Assembly: GCF_014653115.1 (NCBI RefSeq)
Contig: NZ_BNAD01000009.1
Span: 1-64,000, forward strand
Direction: 5' to 3'
Origin: Nocardioides flavus (ex Wang et al. 2016)
GTDB lineage: Bacteria > Actinomycetota > Actinomycetes > Propionibacteriales > Nocardioidaceae
Length of the DNA: 64,000 nt
Within the stretch, counting starts at the first letter, position 1. Each line of letters opens with the position of its first letter. Positions 44,994-53,506 of this stretch are shown piece after piece. The translations under genes were made by a program, and so were the position numbers. The notes beneath the pieces are model-generated. The model was given only the letters and a program-made list of their open reading frames with translations. It was not told the DNA's origin and ran no database searches.

Positions 44994-45635
44994 ATGACAG
45001 CTGTCGCCACCGTCATCGGGGACCTCGTGGGCTCCCGGACGTCGCAGGACCGGGCCGAGCTCCACCGACGGCTGGGGCACGCGCTTGCGGAGGTCAACGA
45101 GCGGGTCTCGCCGGTGCGCGGGCTCCGCATCACCGCCGGCGACGAGTACCAGGGCACCTTCGCCACCGTCCGGGAGGCCGTGCGCGCCACGTTGCTCGTC
45201 CGCGTGCAGCTGTGGCCGGCCCACGACGTGCGCCACGGCATCGGCTGGGGTGAGACGGCCGTGCTCGACGAGGCGGGCATCGAGGACGGCCCGGGCTGGT
45301 GGGCCGCCCGCGCGGCGATCGAGGCGGCCGAACGGGCAGCCGAGACGCCGGCGCAGAGGTGGCTGCGCACGGCGTACGTCGTCGCCGAGGGCGCTGAGGG
45401 CGGTGCCGACCCAGCGCTCGTGAACTCCGGGCTCCTCCTGCGCGACGAGCGGGTGAGCGGCCTGTCGGAGCGCTCGGTGTCGGTGCTGCGTGGTCTGCTG
45501 TCCCACGAGACCCAGCGCGACATCGCCGAGGCCCTGGGGATCAGTGCGTCCGCGGTGTCCCAGCGGGTGCGCGCCGACGGGCTGGCGGCGATCGTCGCGG
45601 CCCACGACCTGCTCGCTCCGGAAGGAGACCGATGA
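44994..45635 (+). CDS. SatD-family protein with C-terminal helix-turn-helix
   Basis: A 213-aa protein with an N-terminal SatD domain (ATVIGDLVGSRTSQDRAELH, then ITAGDEYQGTFATV, GIGWGETAVL) and a C-terminal HTH (LSHETQRDIAEALGISASAVSQR, about 170-192). SatD was named for acid tolerance in Streptococcus mutans, but its biochemistry is unknown. The HTH suggests DNA binding, perhaps to its own triple operator. Its stop overlaps the ATG of the membrane-protein gene (ATGA). Confidence 0.85.
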   Translation: MTAVATVIGDLVGSRTSQDRAELHRRLGHALAEVNERVSPVRGLRITAGDEYQGTFATVREAVRATLLVRVQLWPAHDVRHGIGWGETAVLDEAGIEDGPGWWAARAAIEAAERAAETPAQRWLRTAYVVAEGAEGGADPALVNSGLLLRDERVSGLSERSVSVLRGLLSHETQRDIAEALGISASAVSQRVRADGLAAIVAAHDLLAPEGDR

Positions 45636-46366
45636 GCTGGCTCGGGATCCTGCTGATCGGGTTCGCCGTCACCGACCTCACGCACTCGGTGCGCCGGACT
45701 CGCTACCTGCCCGAGTGCGTCGGCGCTCTGGTGGCGCTCGTCGTGGGCGTGGTCGCCGGCCTCACCACCGGCCGCGACGTCGTCGCGCTGCTGGTGATCG
45801 CGGTCGTCGTCCTCCTCTGGGGACTGACGGTGACGTGGGGCTTCGGCCACGCCGGCCCCAGGCCCGCGCGCATGCCGCTCGGGCTCTTCGTCGTCGCGAT
45901 CCTCGCCGCGGTCGCGTGCTCAGGGCTCGCGCCGGAGGCGTCCGGCCCGCTGGGGCGCTGGCTCGACTCGGTGGCGCTGCCCGCGCTCGAGGGCATGGAG
46001 GCCGACCGGTTCCTGCTGCTGCTCGGCGCCTTCGGCGTCCAGCTCTCGACGGGCAACGTGCTGGTCCGGCTGGTCCTCAAGTCCACCGGGACGATCAACC
46101 CGCGCGCGGACGGCCAGATGCCGCCGACCCAGCTCAAGGGCGGACGCCTGCTCGGCCCGCTGGAGCGGGTCTTCATCCTCGCGCTCGCGCTCGGGGGGCA
46201 GGTCACCGCGGCCAGCATCGTCGTGGCGGCCAAGGGGTTGTTGCGGTTCCCCGAGCTGTCCTCCCGCGACGAGCAGCAGACCGTCCACGAGATGACAGAG
46301 TACTTCCTGCTCGGGTCGTTCGCGTCGTGGCTGGTGGCGCTGGGGGCGTTCGTGCTGGTGCGGTGA
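45632..46366 (+). CDS. SatD-partner membrane protein (DUF3307-like)
   Basis: This 244-aa protein has about six hydrophobic segments (WLGILLIGFAVTDLTHSV, VVGVVAGLTTGRDVVALLVIAVVVLLWGL, LFVVAILAAVACSGLA, VFILALALGGQVTAASIVVAAK, and FLLGSFASWLVALGAFVLV). The LKGGRLLGPLERVFILALAL segment is typical of the membrane partner coded with SatD. Translationally coupled to satD. Transport or stress function unproven. Confidence 0.8.
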   Translation: MSWLGILLIGFAVTDLTHSVRRTRYLPECVGALVALVVGVVAGLTTGRDVVALLVIAVVVLLWGLTVTWGFGHAGPRPARMPLGLFVVAILAAVACSGLAPEASGPLGRWLDSVALPALEGMEADRFLLLLGAFGVQLSTGNVLVRLVLKSTGTINPRADGQMPPTQLKGGRLLGPLERVFILALALGGQVTAASIVVAAKGLLRFPELSSRDEQQTVHEMTEYFLLGSFASWLVALGAFVLVR

Positions 46367-46530
46367 GCGGGGGAGGGGGGCCCGGGCCATGTCGGAACGT
46401 CCGCGCTGGGGGGGTCCCCGGGATGCCCGGCTCCGAGCGGGACCAATTCCTCTAACGCCTGCCTGTCCCGCCTGCCTAGCGTCGGAGCCAATGGGACGGG
46501 AGACCGTCGACACCGAGGGAGCGGGAAGCA

Positions 46531-46974
46531 ATGGCCACACTGACACGCAGCATCATCATCGATGCCCCGGTCGACACAGTGTTCGACTTCGCGTTGGACA
46601 TCAACCAGCTGTGGAAGGCGAAGGACGTCGCGCTGACGGAGGTCGACATCGAGCCTGGAGGCGTCGGCACTTCGGCCCGCCTGAACTCACACCTGCTGGG
46701 CTTCCACCTCGAGGGTGGTGTCGAGTACACCGAGGTCGTCCCCGGTCAGCTCATCGTCGCGCAGGCCCACTGGTTCATGGAGAAGCCGACGTGGAGGTTC
46801 ACGTTCGAACCCGCAGATGGCCGCACCAAGGTGACCGCAGAGGGCGAGTGGGACATGAAGGTCCCGGTCGTGGGCAAGCCCATCGAGAAGATGATGGTGA
46901 AGGAGCACGAGCCCTTCCTCGAGGAGATGCTCGCCAACCTCAAGGCACAGGTGGAGGCCAAGAACGCCGCCTGA
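46531..46974 (+). CDS. SRPBCC (START-like) superfamily protein
   Basis: The 147-aa protein fits the polyketide-cyclase/SRPBCC helix-grip fold: RSIIIDAPVDTVFDFALDIN at the start, DVALTEVDIEPGGVGT, a beta sheet with VEYTEVVPGQLIVAQ and WRFTFEPADGRTKVTAEGEW, and a long C-terminal helix (MVKEHEPFLEEMLANLKAQV). Such folds bind hydrophobic ligands. GGGAGCGGGAAGCA precedes the ATG. A TAGCGT hexamer lies upstream in the 164-nt gap (about 46470-46480). Ligand unknown. Confidence 0.85.
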   Translation: MATLTRSIIIDAPVDTVFDFALDINQLWKAKDVALTEVDIEPGGVGTSARLNSHLLGFHLEGGVEYTEVVPGQLIVAQAHWFMEKPTWRFTFEPADGRTKVTAEGEWDMKVPVVGKPIEKMMVKEHEPFLEEMLANLKAQVEAKNAA

Positions 46975-47025
46975 GGCCGGCGGACCCCCGGTGCGAGTGG
47001 CTCGCCGCTCGTGTGTCGCGTCGCC

Positions 47026-47526
47026 CTAGGTCTCCGACACCTCGACCAGGAACTCCTCAGCAGCTCCCTGTTCGCCGGTCGGGTGGACCTCGACGACGTG
47101 GGTTCCGACGTCGCGGGGCATCGCGCGACCGTCCCCGCGCTCACCAGCGGGCGCCTCCACTGCGAAGACGTCGTCCCCGTCGGGGTCCAGCAGGCGCAGC
47201 TCGTAGCCGGAGTCGCTCTCGTTCTCGAGCACGATCGCGACGACTTCCCCGGCCTCGGCCTCCAGGTCCGGTGAGGCACCCACCTGACCGTCCGCCGACA
47301 CGTGGAACCGCAACGTCGGAGGATTCAGAGGGACGTCGTTCTCGGCTCGCTCGCCCAAGGGCGCCGCGCCGGTCTGGCCCTCCTGCCCGCACGACGACAA
47401 GACGCCGGCGAGGACCACGCACACCGCGAGCATCATCACCATGGGCCACTGTCGCGGTGCACCAGGTCGACGACCTGGGCGAGGGCTGTCGATCGGCGTG
47501 CGGGCGTTCGTTCTCGTGCGGGGCAT
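47026..47526 (-). CDS. Predicted lipoprotein, cupredoxin-like
   Basis: A 166-aa exported protein with a basic N-terminus and lipobox LSSC near residue 46 (hydrophobic VMMLAVCVVLAGVLSSCGQ). The remaining ~120 residues include a beta-rich domain with AEAGEVVAIVLENESDSGYELRL and THVVEVHPTGEQ, resembling a cupredoxin-like sandwich without the usual copper Cys. Start at ATG with GTGGAGGC upstream. Converges on the SRPBCC gene. Function unknown. Confidence 0.72.
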   Translation of the reverse strand: MPRTRTNARTPIDSPRPGRRPGAPRQWPMVMMLAVCVVLAGVLSSCGQEGQTGAAPLGERAENDVPLNPPTLRFHVSADGQVGASPDLEAEAGEVVAIVLENESDSGYELRLLDPDGDDVFAVEAPAGERGDGRAMPRDVGTHVVEVHPTGEQGAAEEFLVEVSET

Positions 47527-47763
47527 GCCTCCACCTCTACCAAGGCGCCGGTGAGGAAACGCCTTCCTGACGGTCTGGCGGCCCCGTGCGCAGCCGCCGC
47601 GGCGGCGTCAGGTCGTCGGCGACGACACGTGTCCAAGCGTGAAGGTCACGGGGCGGTAACCATCCAGTGACGGTTGATAACGGGCTGAGCGTGCACCCGG
47701 TTGTGTTCGCCGAGAAGAGCGCCAAGGTGGTCGTGAGCCAACACACAAGGAGTTGAGTCACAC

Positions 47764-48045
47764 ATGCTCATGCTCACTGAGGAAGCCCACAAGGCGGTTG
47801 CTGCCATCTCCCGATCGACCGTCCCCTCGCACCTGCCGGGTCTGCGCATCTCTCGGCGGGCCGACCGCCCGTCGTTCTCCGTCAGGCGCGCGGTGGTGCC
47901 CGAGGAGACCGATCAGGTCATCGAGCGCGACGGCGCGCGCGTGTTCCTGGCGCCTGTTGCAGCGCTCCGTTTCAGCGACAGCGTCCTCGACGTCCGCCTC
48001 GACGAGCACGACCGTCTGCAGTTCGTCGTCCGCGACGCCGCCTGA
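47764..48045 (+). CDS. HesB/IscA-like protein without cysteines
   Basis: The 93-aa protein begins MLMLTEEAHKAVAAIS and has GLRISRR and ARVFLAPVAALRFSDSVLDVRL, the A-type iron-sulfur carrier (HesB/IscA) fold pattern. However, it contains no Cys at all, so it cannot hold a cluster through the usual three. Such actinobacterial proteins are often annotated as HesB-like; the function may differ. AAGGAG lies about 11 nt before the ATG. The 237-nt gap before it (47527-47763) has no gene that I can see. Confidence 0.75.
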   Translation: MLMLTEEAHKAVAAISRSTVPSHLPGLRISRRADRPSFSVRRAVVPEETDQVIERDGARVFLAPVAALRFSDSVLDVRLDEHDRLQFVVRDAA

Positions 48046-48110
48046 CCCGGCCCTGCCCTGGTCTCGACCACCGACGGGAGCAGCTGCTCGACCGCCGACG
48101 ACGACGTGCG

Positions 48111-48638
48111 TCACAACCGCAGGACGCGGCCCGCGACCACCAGATGCACCTCGTCGCACGCGGCCGCCACGCGCTGGTTCACCACGCCGAGGAGGTCGCG
48201 GAAGAGCCGGCCCGACCGGTGCTCGGGCACCACGCCCAGCCCGACCTCGTTGGTCACCAGCACGACGTCCTGCTCGCACCGGCGCAGCGCCTCGACCACC
48301 TCGTCCGTACGGGTCAGCACGAGGTCGTGCACCTCGTCGGAGTCGCGGTCCCACGCGTCCGCGGCGTCGATGACCGCGGTGAGCCAGGTGCCCAGGCAGT
48401 CGACGAGCAGCGGGTCGCGGGCCCCGGCGAGCACGCCCGCGAGGTCCTGGGTCTCGACGGTTCCCCACGCATCGGGGCGACGGGCGCGATGGGCGTCGAT
48501 CCGGGCCGTCCAGTCAGGGTCCTGCTCGCGGTCGGGCGGGCTCCCGGTGGCCACGTAGGTGGCGGGGGCACCGCCGATCAGCTCCTCGGCGTGGGTGGAC
48601 TTGCCGGACCGCACGCCGCCGGTGACCAGGATCCGCAT
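48111..48638 (-). CDS. cobU: Adenosylcobinamide kinase/adenosylcobinamide-phosphate guanylyltransferase
   Basis: The 175-aa bifunctional enzyme phosphorylates adenosylcobinamide and adds GMP in cobalamin nucleotide-loop assembly. Motifs: P-loop ILVTGGVRSGKSTHAEEL, RRPDAWGTVET, LLVDCLGTWLTAV, and VTNEVGLGVVPEHRSGRLFRDLLGVVNQ. GGAGGATGCG precedes the ATG. Third gene of the minus-strand cobT-cobS-cobU operon, 23 nt after cobS. Confidence 0.95.
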   Translation of the reverse strand: MRILVTGGVRSGKSTHAEELIGGAPATYVATGSPPDREQDPDWTARIDAHRARRPDAWGTVETQDLAGVLAGARDPLLVDCLGTWLTAVIDAADAWDRDSDEVHDLVLTRTDEVVEALRRCEQDVVLVTNEVGLGVVPEHRSGRLFRDLLGVVNQRVAAACDEVHLVVAGRVLRL

Positions 48639-48661
48639 GGGCGCATCCTCCCAGAGCCGGA

Positions 48662-49426
48662 TCAGGCAGTCGCGGCGGCTAGCACCAGCACCGCGAACGA
48701 GACCTCGACCGCCGCGCCGAGCACGTCGCCGGTGGTCCCGCCGAGGCGGCGTACGCACCGCAGCAATAGGGCGAGGACGACCGCCACCATCGACACCATC
48801 CCCAGCAGGAGCGACCACGGTGCGTCGAGCCCGCGGCCCGCGAGCGCGACCGCCGCACCGGAGAGCACGAGAGTCGCGAGCGCCCCCACGACCGGCACCG
48901 CACCGATGCACGTGGCGCCGAGGCCGTCGGCCCGCGCGGCCGGCACGCCCCGTACGCACGCGAGCGCCAGGGACGCGCGCGAGGCGCACACCAGCAGGGC
49001 CACCGCCCACCAGGCGTGCTCGTGGCGCACCACGGCCTGGAGCCCGGCGGCCTGCAGGCCCGTCACCAGCACGACGGCGACGACGCCGGCCGGCCCGACG
49101 GGCCCGGTGCGCATCACCTCGAGCGAGCGGGCGGGGGAGTAGGACGCCGTCAGCCCGTCGGCGGTGTCGGCGAGCCCGTCCCAGTGGAAGGCCCGGGTGC
49201 CGAGGGCGAGCGCGAGCACGACGACGTACGCCGTGGCGAGCGGGGGCAGCTCGGCCCGGTCGGCCAGTACGACGATCGCGCCCGCGACGAGGCCGAGGGG
49301 GAGCGCGGCCACGGGGGCGAGCGCCATCCCGAGCCCCGCGACCCGGCGGTCCACGACGCTCGGCGGAGGGACGCGCACCGCGGTGAGGGTGCCGGTGGCG
49401 AAGAGCCACGCGTCGCGCAGGAGCAC
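48662..49426 (-). CDS. cobS: Adenosylcobinamide-GDP ribazoletransferase (cobalamin-5'-phosphate synthase)
   Basis: This 254-aa membrane enzyme joins adenosylcobinamide-GDP and alpha-ribazole phosphate. It has about six helices and the conserved cytoplasmic loop HWDGLADTADGLTASYSPARSLEVMRTGPVGP. GTG start 4 nt after the cobT stop, so probably coupled. Middle gene of the cobTSU operon. Confidence 0.94.
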   Translation of the reverse strand: MLLRDAWLFATGTLTAVRVPPPSVVDRRVAGLGMALAPVAALPLGLVAGAIVVLADRAELPPLATAYVVVLALALGTRAFHWDGLADTADGLTASYSPARSLEVMRTGPVGPAGVVAVVLVTGLQAAGLQAVVRHEHAWWAVALLVCASRASLALACVRGVPAARADGLGATCIGAVPVVGALATLVLSGAAVALAGRGLDAPWSLLLGMVSMVAVVLALLLRCVRRLGGTTGDVLGAAVEVSFAVLVLAAATA

Positions 49427-49430
49427 GGCC

Positions 49431-50471
49431 TCAGCCCGGCAGGATGTCGGTGAGCAGCGCCACGTCGCGCAGCACGGCGACGCCCGATCGGAGCACCGGC
49501 AGCGCGGCGACCGCGCCGGAGCCCTCGCCGAGCCGCATGCCGACGTCGAGCAGCGGCTCGAGCCCGAGCGACTTGAGTGCGTGGGCCTGCGCGGGCTCGG
49601 TCGAGCGGTGGCCGGCGACCCACCAGGCGGCGGCGCCGGGTGCGAGCGCCTGCGCGACGGCCGCGCACGCGACCGACATCAGGCCGTCGAGGAGCACGGG
49701 CACGCCCCGGGTGGAGGCCTCGACCAGGAAGCCGGCGGCCGCGGCGAGGTCGGCGCTGCCGATCGCGGCGAGCAGGTCGACCGGGTCCCCGGCGCGGCCC
49801 TCGGTCCGGAGCAGGGCAGCGGCGATCACGTCGCGCTTGCGCGTCCAGCCGTCGTCGTCGACACCGGTGCCGCGACCGGTGACCTCGTCGGCGGGCAGGC
49901 CGAGCAGGGCCGCGACCAGCGCGGCTGCGGGGGTGGTGTTGCCGATGCCGAGGTCGCCCGTCATGAGCAGCTGCGCGCCGTCGTCGACGTGCTCGCCCGC
50001 CACCGCGGCACCGAGCGCCAGGGAGCGCTCGACCTCGTCACGGGTGAGGGCGTCCTCGAGGTGGATGGCGCCCGACCCGCGGCGCACCTTGCGCGCGGTC
50101 ACCTCGGCCGGCAGGTCGGACAGGTCGGCGTCGACGGAGACGTCGAGCACGCTCACCTGCACCCCGTGCTCGCGGGCCAGCGCCGACACCCCGGCCCGGC
50201 CGGACACGATCGTGCGGACCATCGCCTCGGTGACGGCGGCGGGATAGGCCGAGACCCCGTGCGCCGCGACGCCGTGGTCGCCGGCGAACACCACGAGGCG
50301 TACGTCCGTCAGCGGGCGCGGTGGCACCTCGCCCTGCGCGGCCGCGACCCACGCGCCGATCTCGCCGACCCGCCCGAGCGCTCCGGGCGGTGTCGCGAGC
50401 GCGGCCAGGCGCTGCTGCGCAAGGGCGGCGATCTCGGGGGAGGGCGGGGCGATGCGGGGCGAGGAGTCCAT
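49431..50471 (-). CDS. cobT: Nicotinate-nucleotide-dimethylbenzimidazole phosphoribosyltransferase
   Basis: The 346-aa enzyme makes alpha-ribazole phosphate for the lower ligand of cobalamin. Key segments: LVVFAGDHGVAAHGVSAYP, TGDLGIGNTTPAAALVAALLG, and the C-terminal LGLEPLLDVGMRLGEGSGA with the catalytic Glu. First gene of the cobT-cobS-cobU operon. Divergent from the 2H phosphoesterase gene, 53 nt away. No cobalamin riboswitch fits in that gap. Confidence 0.95.
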   Translation of the reverse strand: MDSSPRIAPPSPEIAALAQQRLAALATPPGALGRVGEIGAWVAAAQGEVPPRPLTDVRLVVFAGDHGVAAHGVSAYPAAVTEAMVRTIVSGRAGVSALAREHGVQVSVLDVSVDADLSDLPAEVTARKVRRGSGAIHLEDALTRDEVERSLALGAAVAGEHVDDGAQLLMTGDLGIGNTTPAAALVAALLGLPADEVTGRGTGVDDDGWTRKRDVIAAALLRTEGRAGDPVDLLAAIGSADLAAAAGFLVEASTRGVPVLLDGLMSVACAAVAQALAPGAAAWWVAGHRSTEPAQAHALKSLGLEPLLDVGMRLGEGSGAVAALPVLRSGVAVLRDVALLTDILPG

Positions 50472-50512
50472 GGCCGGACCAGCCTAGTGACCTCCCGTCC
50501 CGGCCGACCTGC

Positions 50513-50518
50513 CAGTCT
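50513..50518 (+). promoter_or_regulatory. Leaderless -10-like element of the 2H phosphoesterase gene
   Basis: CAGTCT, then 6 nt, then the GTG at 50525. The first base deviates from TANNNT. Confidence 0.4.
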
Positions 50519-50524
50519 TGCCGG

Positions 50525-51094
50525 GTGACCGGCCACTCCGTCCTCCAGCTCCCGGTCCCCGCGCTGGAGGAGTGGGTGCGCACCCGGCACGCCCACTACG
50601 ACCTCGGATTCGTGTCGGACGACCCGCGGTTCGGGCACGCCCACATCACCGCGCTGGGGCCTTTCGACCCGGCGCCGTCGCGCGAGGCGCTCGACGTGAT
50701 CGGCGCGATCGCCGCGTCGACGGCACCCGTCGCCGTACGGCTCGAGCGGCTCGACCAGTTCCCCAACGGGATCATCCACCTCGTCCCCGACCCCGCCGAC
50801 GCGCTGCGCGACCTCACGGCCCGGCTCGTGGCGGCCTTCCCCGACTGGCCGCCGTACGGCGGGGAGTTCGAGGACGTGCGCCCGCACCTCACCGTCGACG
50901 CCGCATCGGACTCCGCCTCCGGGACGGTCGACCCTCCTGTCGACCCTCCTGTCGACCTCGCCTCGACGGCGCGGCTGCTGGCCGGCGTCGTGCCGGTCGC
51001 CATCGTCCTCGACCGGCTGCAGCTCGCGTGGTGGGAGTCGGGCAGGTGCCACGTGGTGCACGAGTGGGCGCTGGGTGCCGCGCCGGGGCGTTGA
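50525..51094 (+). CDS. 2'-5' RNA ligase-like 2H phosphoesterase
   Basis: A 189-aa protein with the two H-x-T motifs of the 2H superfamily: HAHITALGPF (about residue 41) and RPHLTVDA (about 121), each from one half of the pseudosymmetric fold. These enzymes act on 2'-5' or cyclic phosphodiester bonds in RNA or nucleotides. A small in-frame duplication gives DPPVDPPVD (two 12-bp copies at about 50931-50954), absent from the family core and probably in a loop. Start at GTG behind a leaderless-type element. Confidence 0.85.
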   Translation: MTGHSVLQLPVPALEEWVRTRHAHYDLGFVSDDPRFGHAHITALGPFDPAPSREALDVIGAIAASTAPVAVRLERLDQFPNGIIHLVPDPADALRDLTARLVAAFPDWPPYGGEFEDVRPHLTVDAASDSASGTVDPPVDPPVDLASTARLLAGVVPVAIVLDRLQLAWWESGRCHVVHEWALGAAPGR

Positions 51095-51103
51095 CGCGCG
51101 TGG

Positions 51104-51109
51104 CAGGAT
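51104..51109 (+). promoter_or_regulatory. Leaderless -10-like element of the 67-aa gene
   Basis: CAGGAT, then 6 nt, then the ATG at 51116. Confidence 0.4.
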
Positions 51110-51115
51110 CGCGGC

Positions 51116-51319
51116 ATGGCTTCATGGGCACACCTCGAGATCACCGTCGACGACCAGGGCAACGTGGAGGTCGGCGGCTACAACGCCGACCCCGAGGCGC
51201 TGGTCGAGGGCACTGAGTCGTGGGAGGACCTGCTGTCCACCCTCGGCGTCAACGGCTGGGAGCTGGTGCAGGTGATCCCCGGTCCGGAGACGACGTACTG
51301 GTTCAAGCGCCACGCCTGA
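51116..51319 (+). CDS. Small DUF4177-like protein
   Basis: A 67-aa acidic protein, MASWAHLEITVDDQGNVEV at the start, with LLSTLGVNGWELVQVIPG and a final TYWFKRHA. The NGWELVQV-x-Y-x-FKR ending is typical of DUF4177-type small proteins. Function unknown. It lies between the 2H phosphoesterase and aldolase genes, with 7 nt before the latter, likely one operon. Confidence 0.75.
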   Translation: MASWAHLEITVDDQGNVEVGGYNADPEALVEGTESWEDLLSTLGVNGWELVQVIPGPETTYWFKRHA

Positions 51320-51326
51320 CCCCGGC

Positions 51327-52427
51327 GTGAGCGAGCTCCACGACCGCTTCCGCGCTGCCTCGGCCTCGGCCGAGGCGATCTTCTGGCGCGCGCCGTCCAC
51401 GCCCGCTGCGATGTTCCGCGAGCTCGCGGCGTACGCCGAGGAGCACGACGTGGGCTGGGACCGCTACGGCGAGCGCGGGGCGGTGGCGCAGCTCGAGTCC
51501 GAGGTCGCCGAGCTGCTCGGCAAGCCGGCCGCGGTGATGTTCCCCAGCGGCGTGATGGCCCAGCAGGCCGCCCTGCGCGCGTGGTGCGACCGGTCCGGCT
51601 CGCGTCGCGTCGCCCTGCCCGACCTCTCGCACCTGGTGCACCACGAGCAGGACGGCCCGCGCCGGGTGCTCGGCCTCGAGCTCGAGTGGCTCACCACGGG
51701 ACGCGAGACGCCCACCGCTGCCGCGCTCGGACGGATCGGCGGGCGGCTCGGTGCCGCGCTCGTCGAGCTGCCGCTGCGCGACGCCGGCTGCCTGCTGCCG
51801 TCGTGGGACGAGCTCGTCGAGCTGTCCGCGGCGGCGCGCGAACGTGGTGTGCCGCTGCACGCCGACGGCGCCCGGATCTGGGAGTCGGTGCCGCACTGGG
51901 GCCGCACCCTCGCCGAGGCGGGCGACCTGTTCGACTCGATGTACGTCTCGCTCTACAAGGGCCTCGGCGCCTCGAGCGGCGCGCTCGTCGTGTGCCCCGA
52001 GGACCTGGCCGGCGAGCTGCGCTCGTGGCGCCAGCGGATGGGCGGCACGATCTTCTCGATGACGGCTGCGGCGGTCGGCGGGCTGATCGGCCTGCAGCAG
52101 GGCGTCGAGCGGTTCGGCGACTACCGCGCCTGGGCGATCGAGCTCGCCGCGGCACTGCACGAGCACGGTCTCCGCACCTTCCCCGAGGTGCCGCACATCG
52201 CCACCTTCCTCGCCTACGCGCCCGGCACCGCCGACGAGGTCAACGAGCGGGTCCTGGCCATGGTCGAGGAGCGCGGGATCGTGCCGTGCGGGCTGTGGGC
52301 CGCGGCCGACGTGCCGGGCTGGGTCCGGACCGAGCTGACCTGCTACGAGGCGGCGGTCACACGCGATCCGCGCGAGGTCGCAGCGTTGGTGGCCGAGGCC
52401 GTCGGGGCCGCTACATTCCTCCCGTGA
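51327..52427 (+). CDS. Threonine-aldolase-family PLP enzyme (beta-eliminating lyase)
   Basis: The 366-aa fold-type I enzyme has the PLP Lys in YVSLYKGLGASSGALVV, the cofactor Asp in GVPLHADGARIWESVP, and FPSGVMAQQAALRAWCD near the N-terminus. It probably splits threonine or allo-threonine into glycine and acetaldehyde, or a related beta-hydroxy amino acid. GTG start. Its stop overlaps the ctlX start by 4 nt (GTGA), so the two are co-translated. Confidence 0.88.
   Translation: MSELHDRFRAASASAEAIFWRAPSTPAAMFRELAAYAEEHDVGWDRYGERGAVAQLESEVAELLGKPAAVMFPSGVMAQQAALRAWCDRSGSRRVALPDLSHLVHHEQDGPRRVLGLELEWLTTGRETPTAAALGRIGGRLGAALVELPLRDAGCLLPSWDELVELSAAARERGVPLHADGARIWESVPHWGRTLAEAGDLFDSMYVSLYKGLGASSGALVVCPEDLAGELRSWRQRMGGTIFSMTAAAVGGLIGLQQGVERFGDYRAWAIELAAALHEHGLRTFPEVPHIATFLAYAPGTADEVNERVLAMVEERGIVPCGLWAAADVPGWVRTELTCYEAAVTRDPREVAALVAEAVGAATFLP
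52412..52417 (+). promoter_or_regulatory. Leaderless -10 element of ctlX
   Basis: TACATT inside the end of the aldolase gene, 6 nt before the ctlX GTG at 52424. Suggests an internal promoter besides translational coupling. Confidence 0.45.
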
Positions 52428-53455
52428 GTGCCCAGGCCCCCTCTGCTGTCATCCTCGTCCGCGCGACCAGCTTCGTCCCCAACCCGGCGACCGCGGCCGA
52501 CAACGCCTTCCAGTCCGATGCGCCGGAGGGCCAGACCGACTTCACCACCTCGGAGAAGGCGCTCCAGGAGATGGACGCGCTCGCGGCCGCGCTGCGGGAG
52601 GTCGGGGTGAGGGTCCACGTCTTCGACGACGACGACCACACCCGGCCGGACAGCGTGTTCCCCAACAACTGGGTCTCGACCCACGCAGGCGGCACCGTGG
52701 CGGTCTACCCGATGTACGCCTCGAACCGCCGCCACGAGCGTCGCGCCGACGTGCTGGAGATGCTCAAGTCGGAGTACCGCGTCCAGGCGATCGTCGACTA
52801 CTCCGGGCTCGAGCCCGACGGCATCTTCCTCGAGGGCACCGGCGCGATGGTGCTCGACCACGTCTCGCGCGTGGCCTACACCGCCCGCAGCCACCGCGCC
52901 GACGTCGCGGTGCTCGAGCGCTTCTGCACCGACTTCAACTACGAGCCGATGGCCTTCGACGCCGTCGACTCCGACGGCGTGCCGGTCTACCACACCAACG
53001 TCATCGCCTGCATCGGCACCGACGTCGCGATGATCGCGCTCGAGATGATCCCCGACGAGCACCGGCGCCAGCAGGTGCGCGAGCGCCTCGAGGTCACCGG
53101 TCGCACGGTCATCGAGCTCACCGAGCAGCAGGTCCACGAGTTCGCCGGCAACGCCGTCGAGCTGTGCGGACGTACGGGCGACGGCCGACGCCGGTACGTG
53201 ATGGCGATGTCGGCGCGGGCGAGGCGCTCGCTGACCCCCGAGCAGGTGGCCCTCATCGAGGAGTCGTGCGAGATCGTCGCGGTCGACATCCCCACCATCG
53301 AGCTGGCAGGCGGGTCCGTGCGCTGCATGATCGCCGGCGTGCACCTCGACCACCGCCGCCCCCTCGCCGAGGCGGAGCTCACCGCGGCGGTCGCCGCGAT
53401 CAACGAGGACCACCCGGTCACGCCCGACGGCCGGTTCGTCGACGGCAACGCCTGA
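52424..53455 (+). CDS. ctlX: Citrulline-utilising amidinotransferase-like protein CtlX
   Basis: The 343-aa protein belongs to the arginine deiminase/amidinotransferase superfamily. Motifs: VFPNNWVSTHAGGTVAVYPM (substrate-binding Asn/Asp region), DGIFLEGTGAMVLDH, the His in VYHTNVIACIGTDVAMIAL, and the nucleophile Cys in AGGSVRCMIAGVHL. CtlX is named for citrulline use in Francisella and related bacteria. A role in guanidino-compound breakdown is likely; the real substrate here is inferred. Ends before a strong terminator. Confidence 0.9.
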   Translation: MSAQAPSAVILVRATSFVPNPATAADNAFQSDAPEGQTDFTTSEKALQEMDALAAALREVGVRVHVFDDDDHTRPDSVFPNNWVSTHAGGTVAVYPMYASNRRHERRADVLEMLKSEYRVQAIVDYSGLEPDGIFLEGTGAMVLDHVSRVAYTARSHRADVAVLERFCTDFNYEPMAFDAVDSDGVPVYHTNVIACIGTDVAMIALEMIPDEHRRQQVRERLEVTGRTVIELTEQQVHEFAGNAVELCGRTGDGRRRYVMAMSARARRSLTPEQVALIEESCEIVAVDIPTIELAGGSVRCMIAGVHLDHRRPLAEAELTAAVAAINEDHPVTPDGRFVDGNA

Positions 53456-53459
53456 CGGC

Positions 53460-53498
53460 GTGGAGGTCCTGGGCCACCGGGTGGCACAGGACCTCCAC
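53460..53498. terminator. Strong hairpin between ctlX and phoX
   Basis: GTGGAGGTCCTG (53460-53471) pairs perfectly with CAGGACCTCCAC (53487-53498), with an inner GCCACC/GGTGGC stem. It lies between two convergent genes and could stop both. Confidence 0.85.
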
Positions 53499-53506
53499 CA
53501 CCGGCC

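Noticed and set aside
50472..50524. A cobalamin riboswitch before cobT
   Set aside because: The gap is only 53 nt and shows no B12-box-like sequence.
50931..50954. Tandem 12-bp repeat (DPPVDPPVD)
   Set aside because: A small in-frame slippage duplication in a loop of the 2H phosphoesterase; not a wider repeat family.
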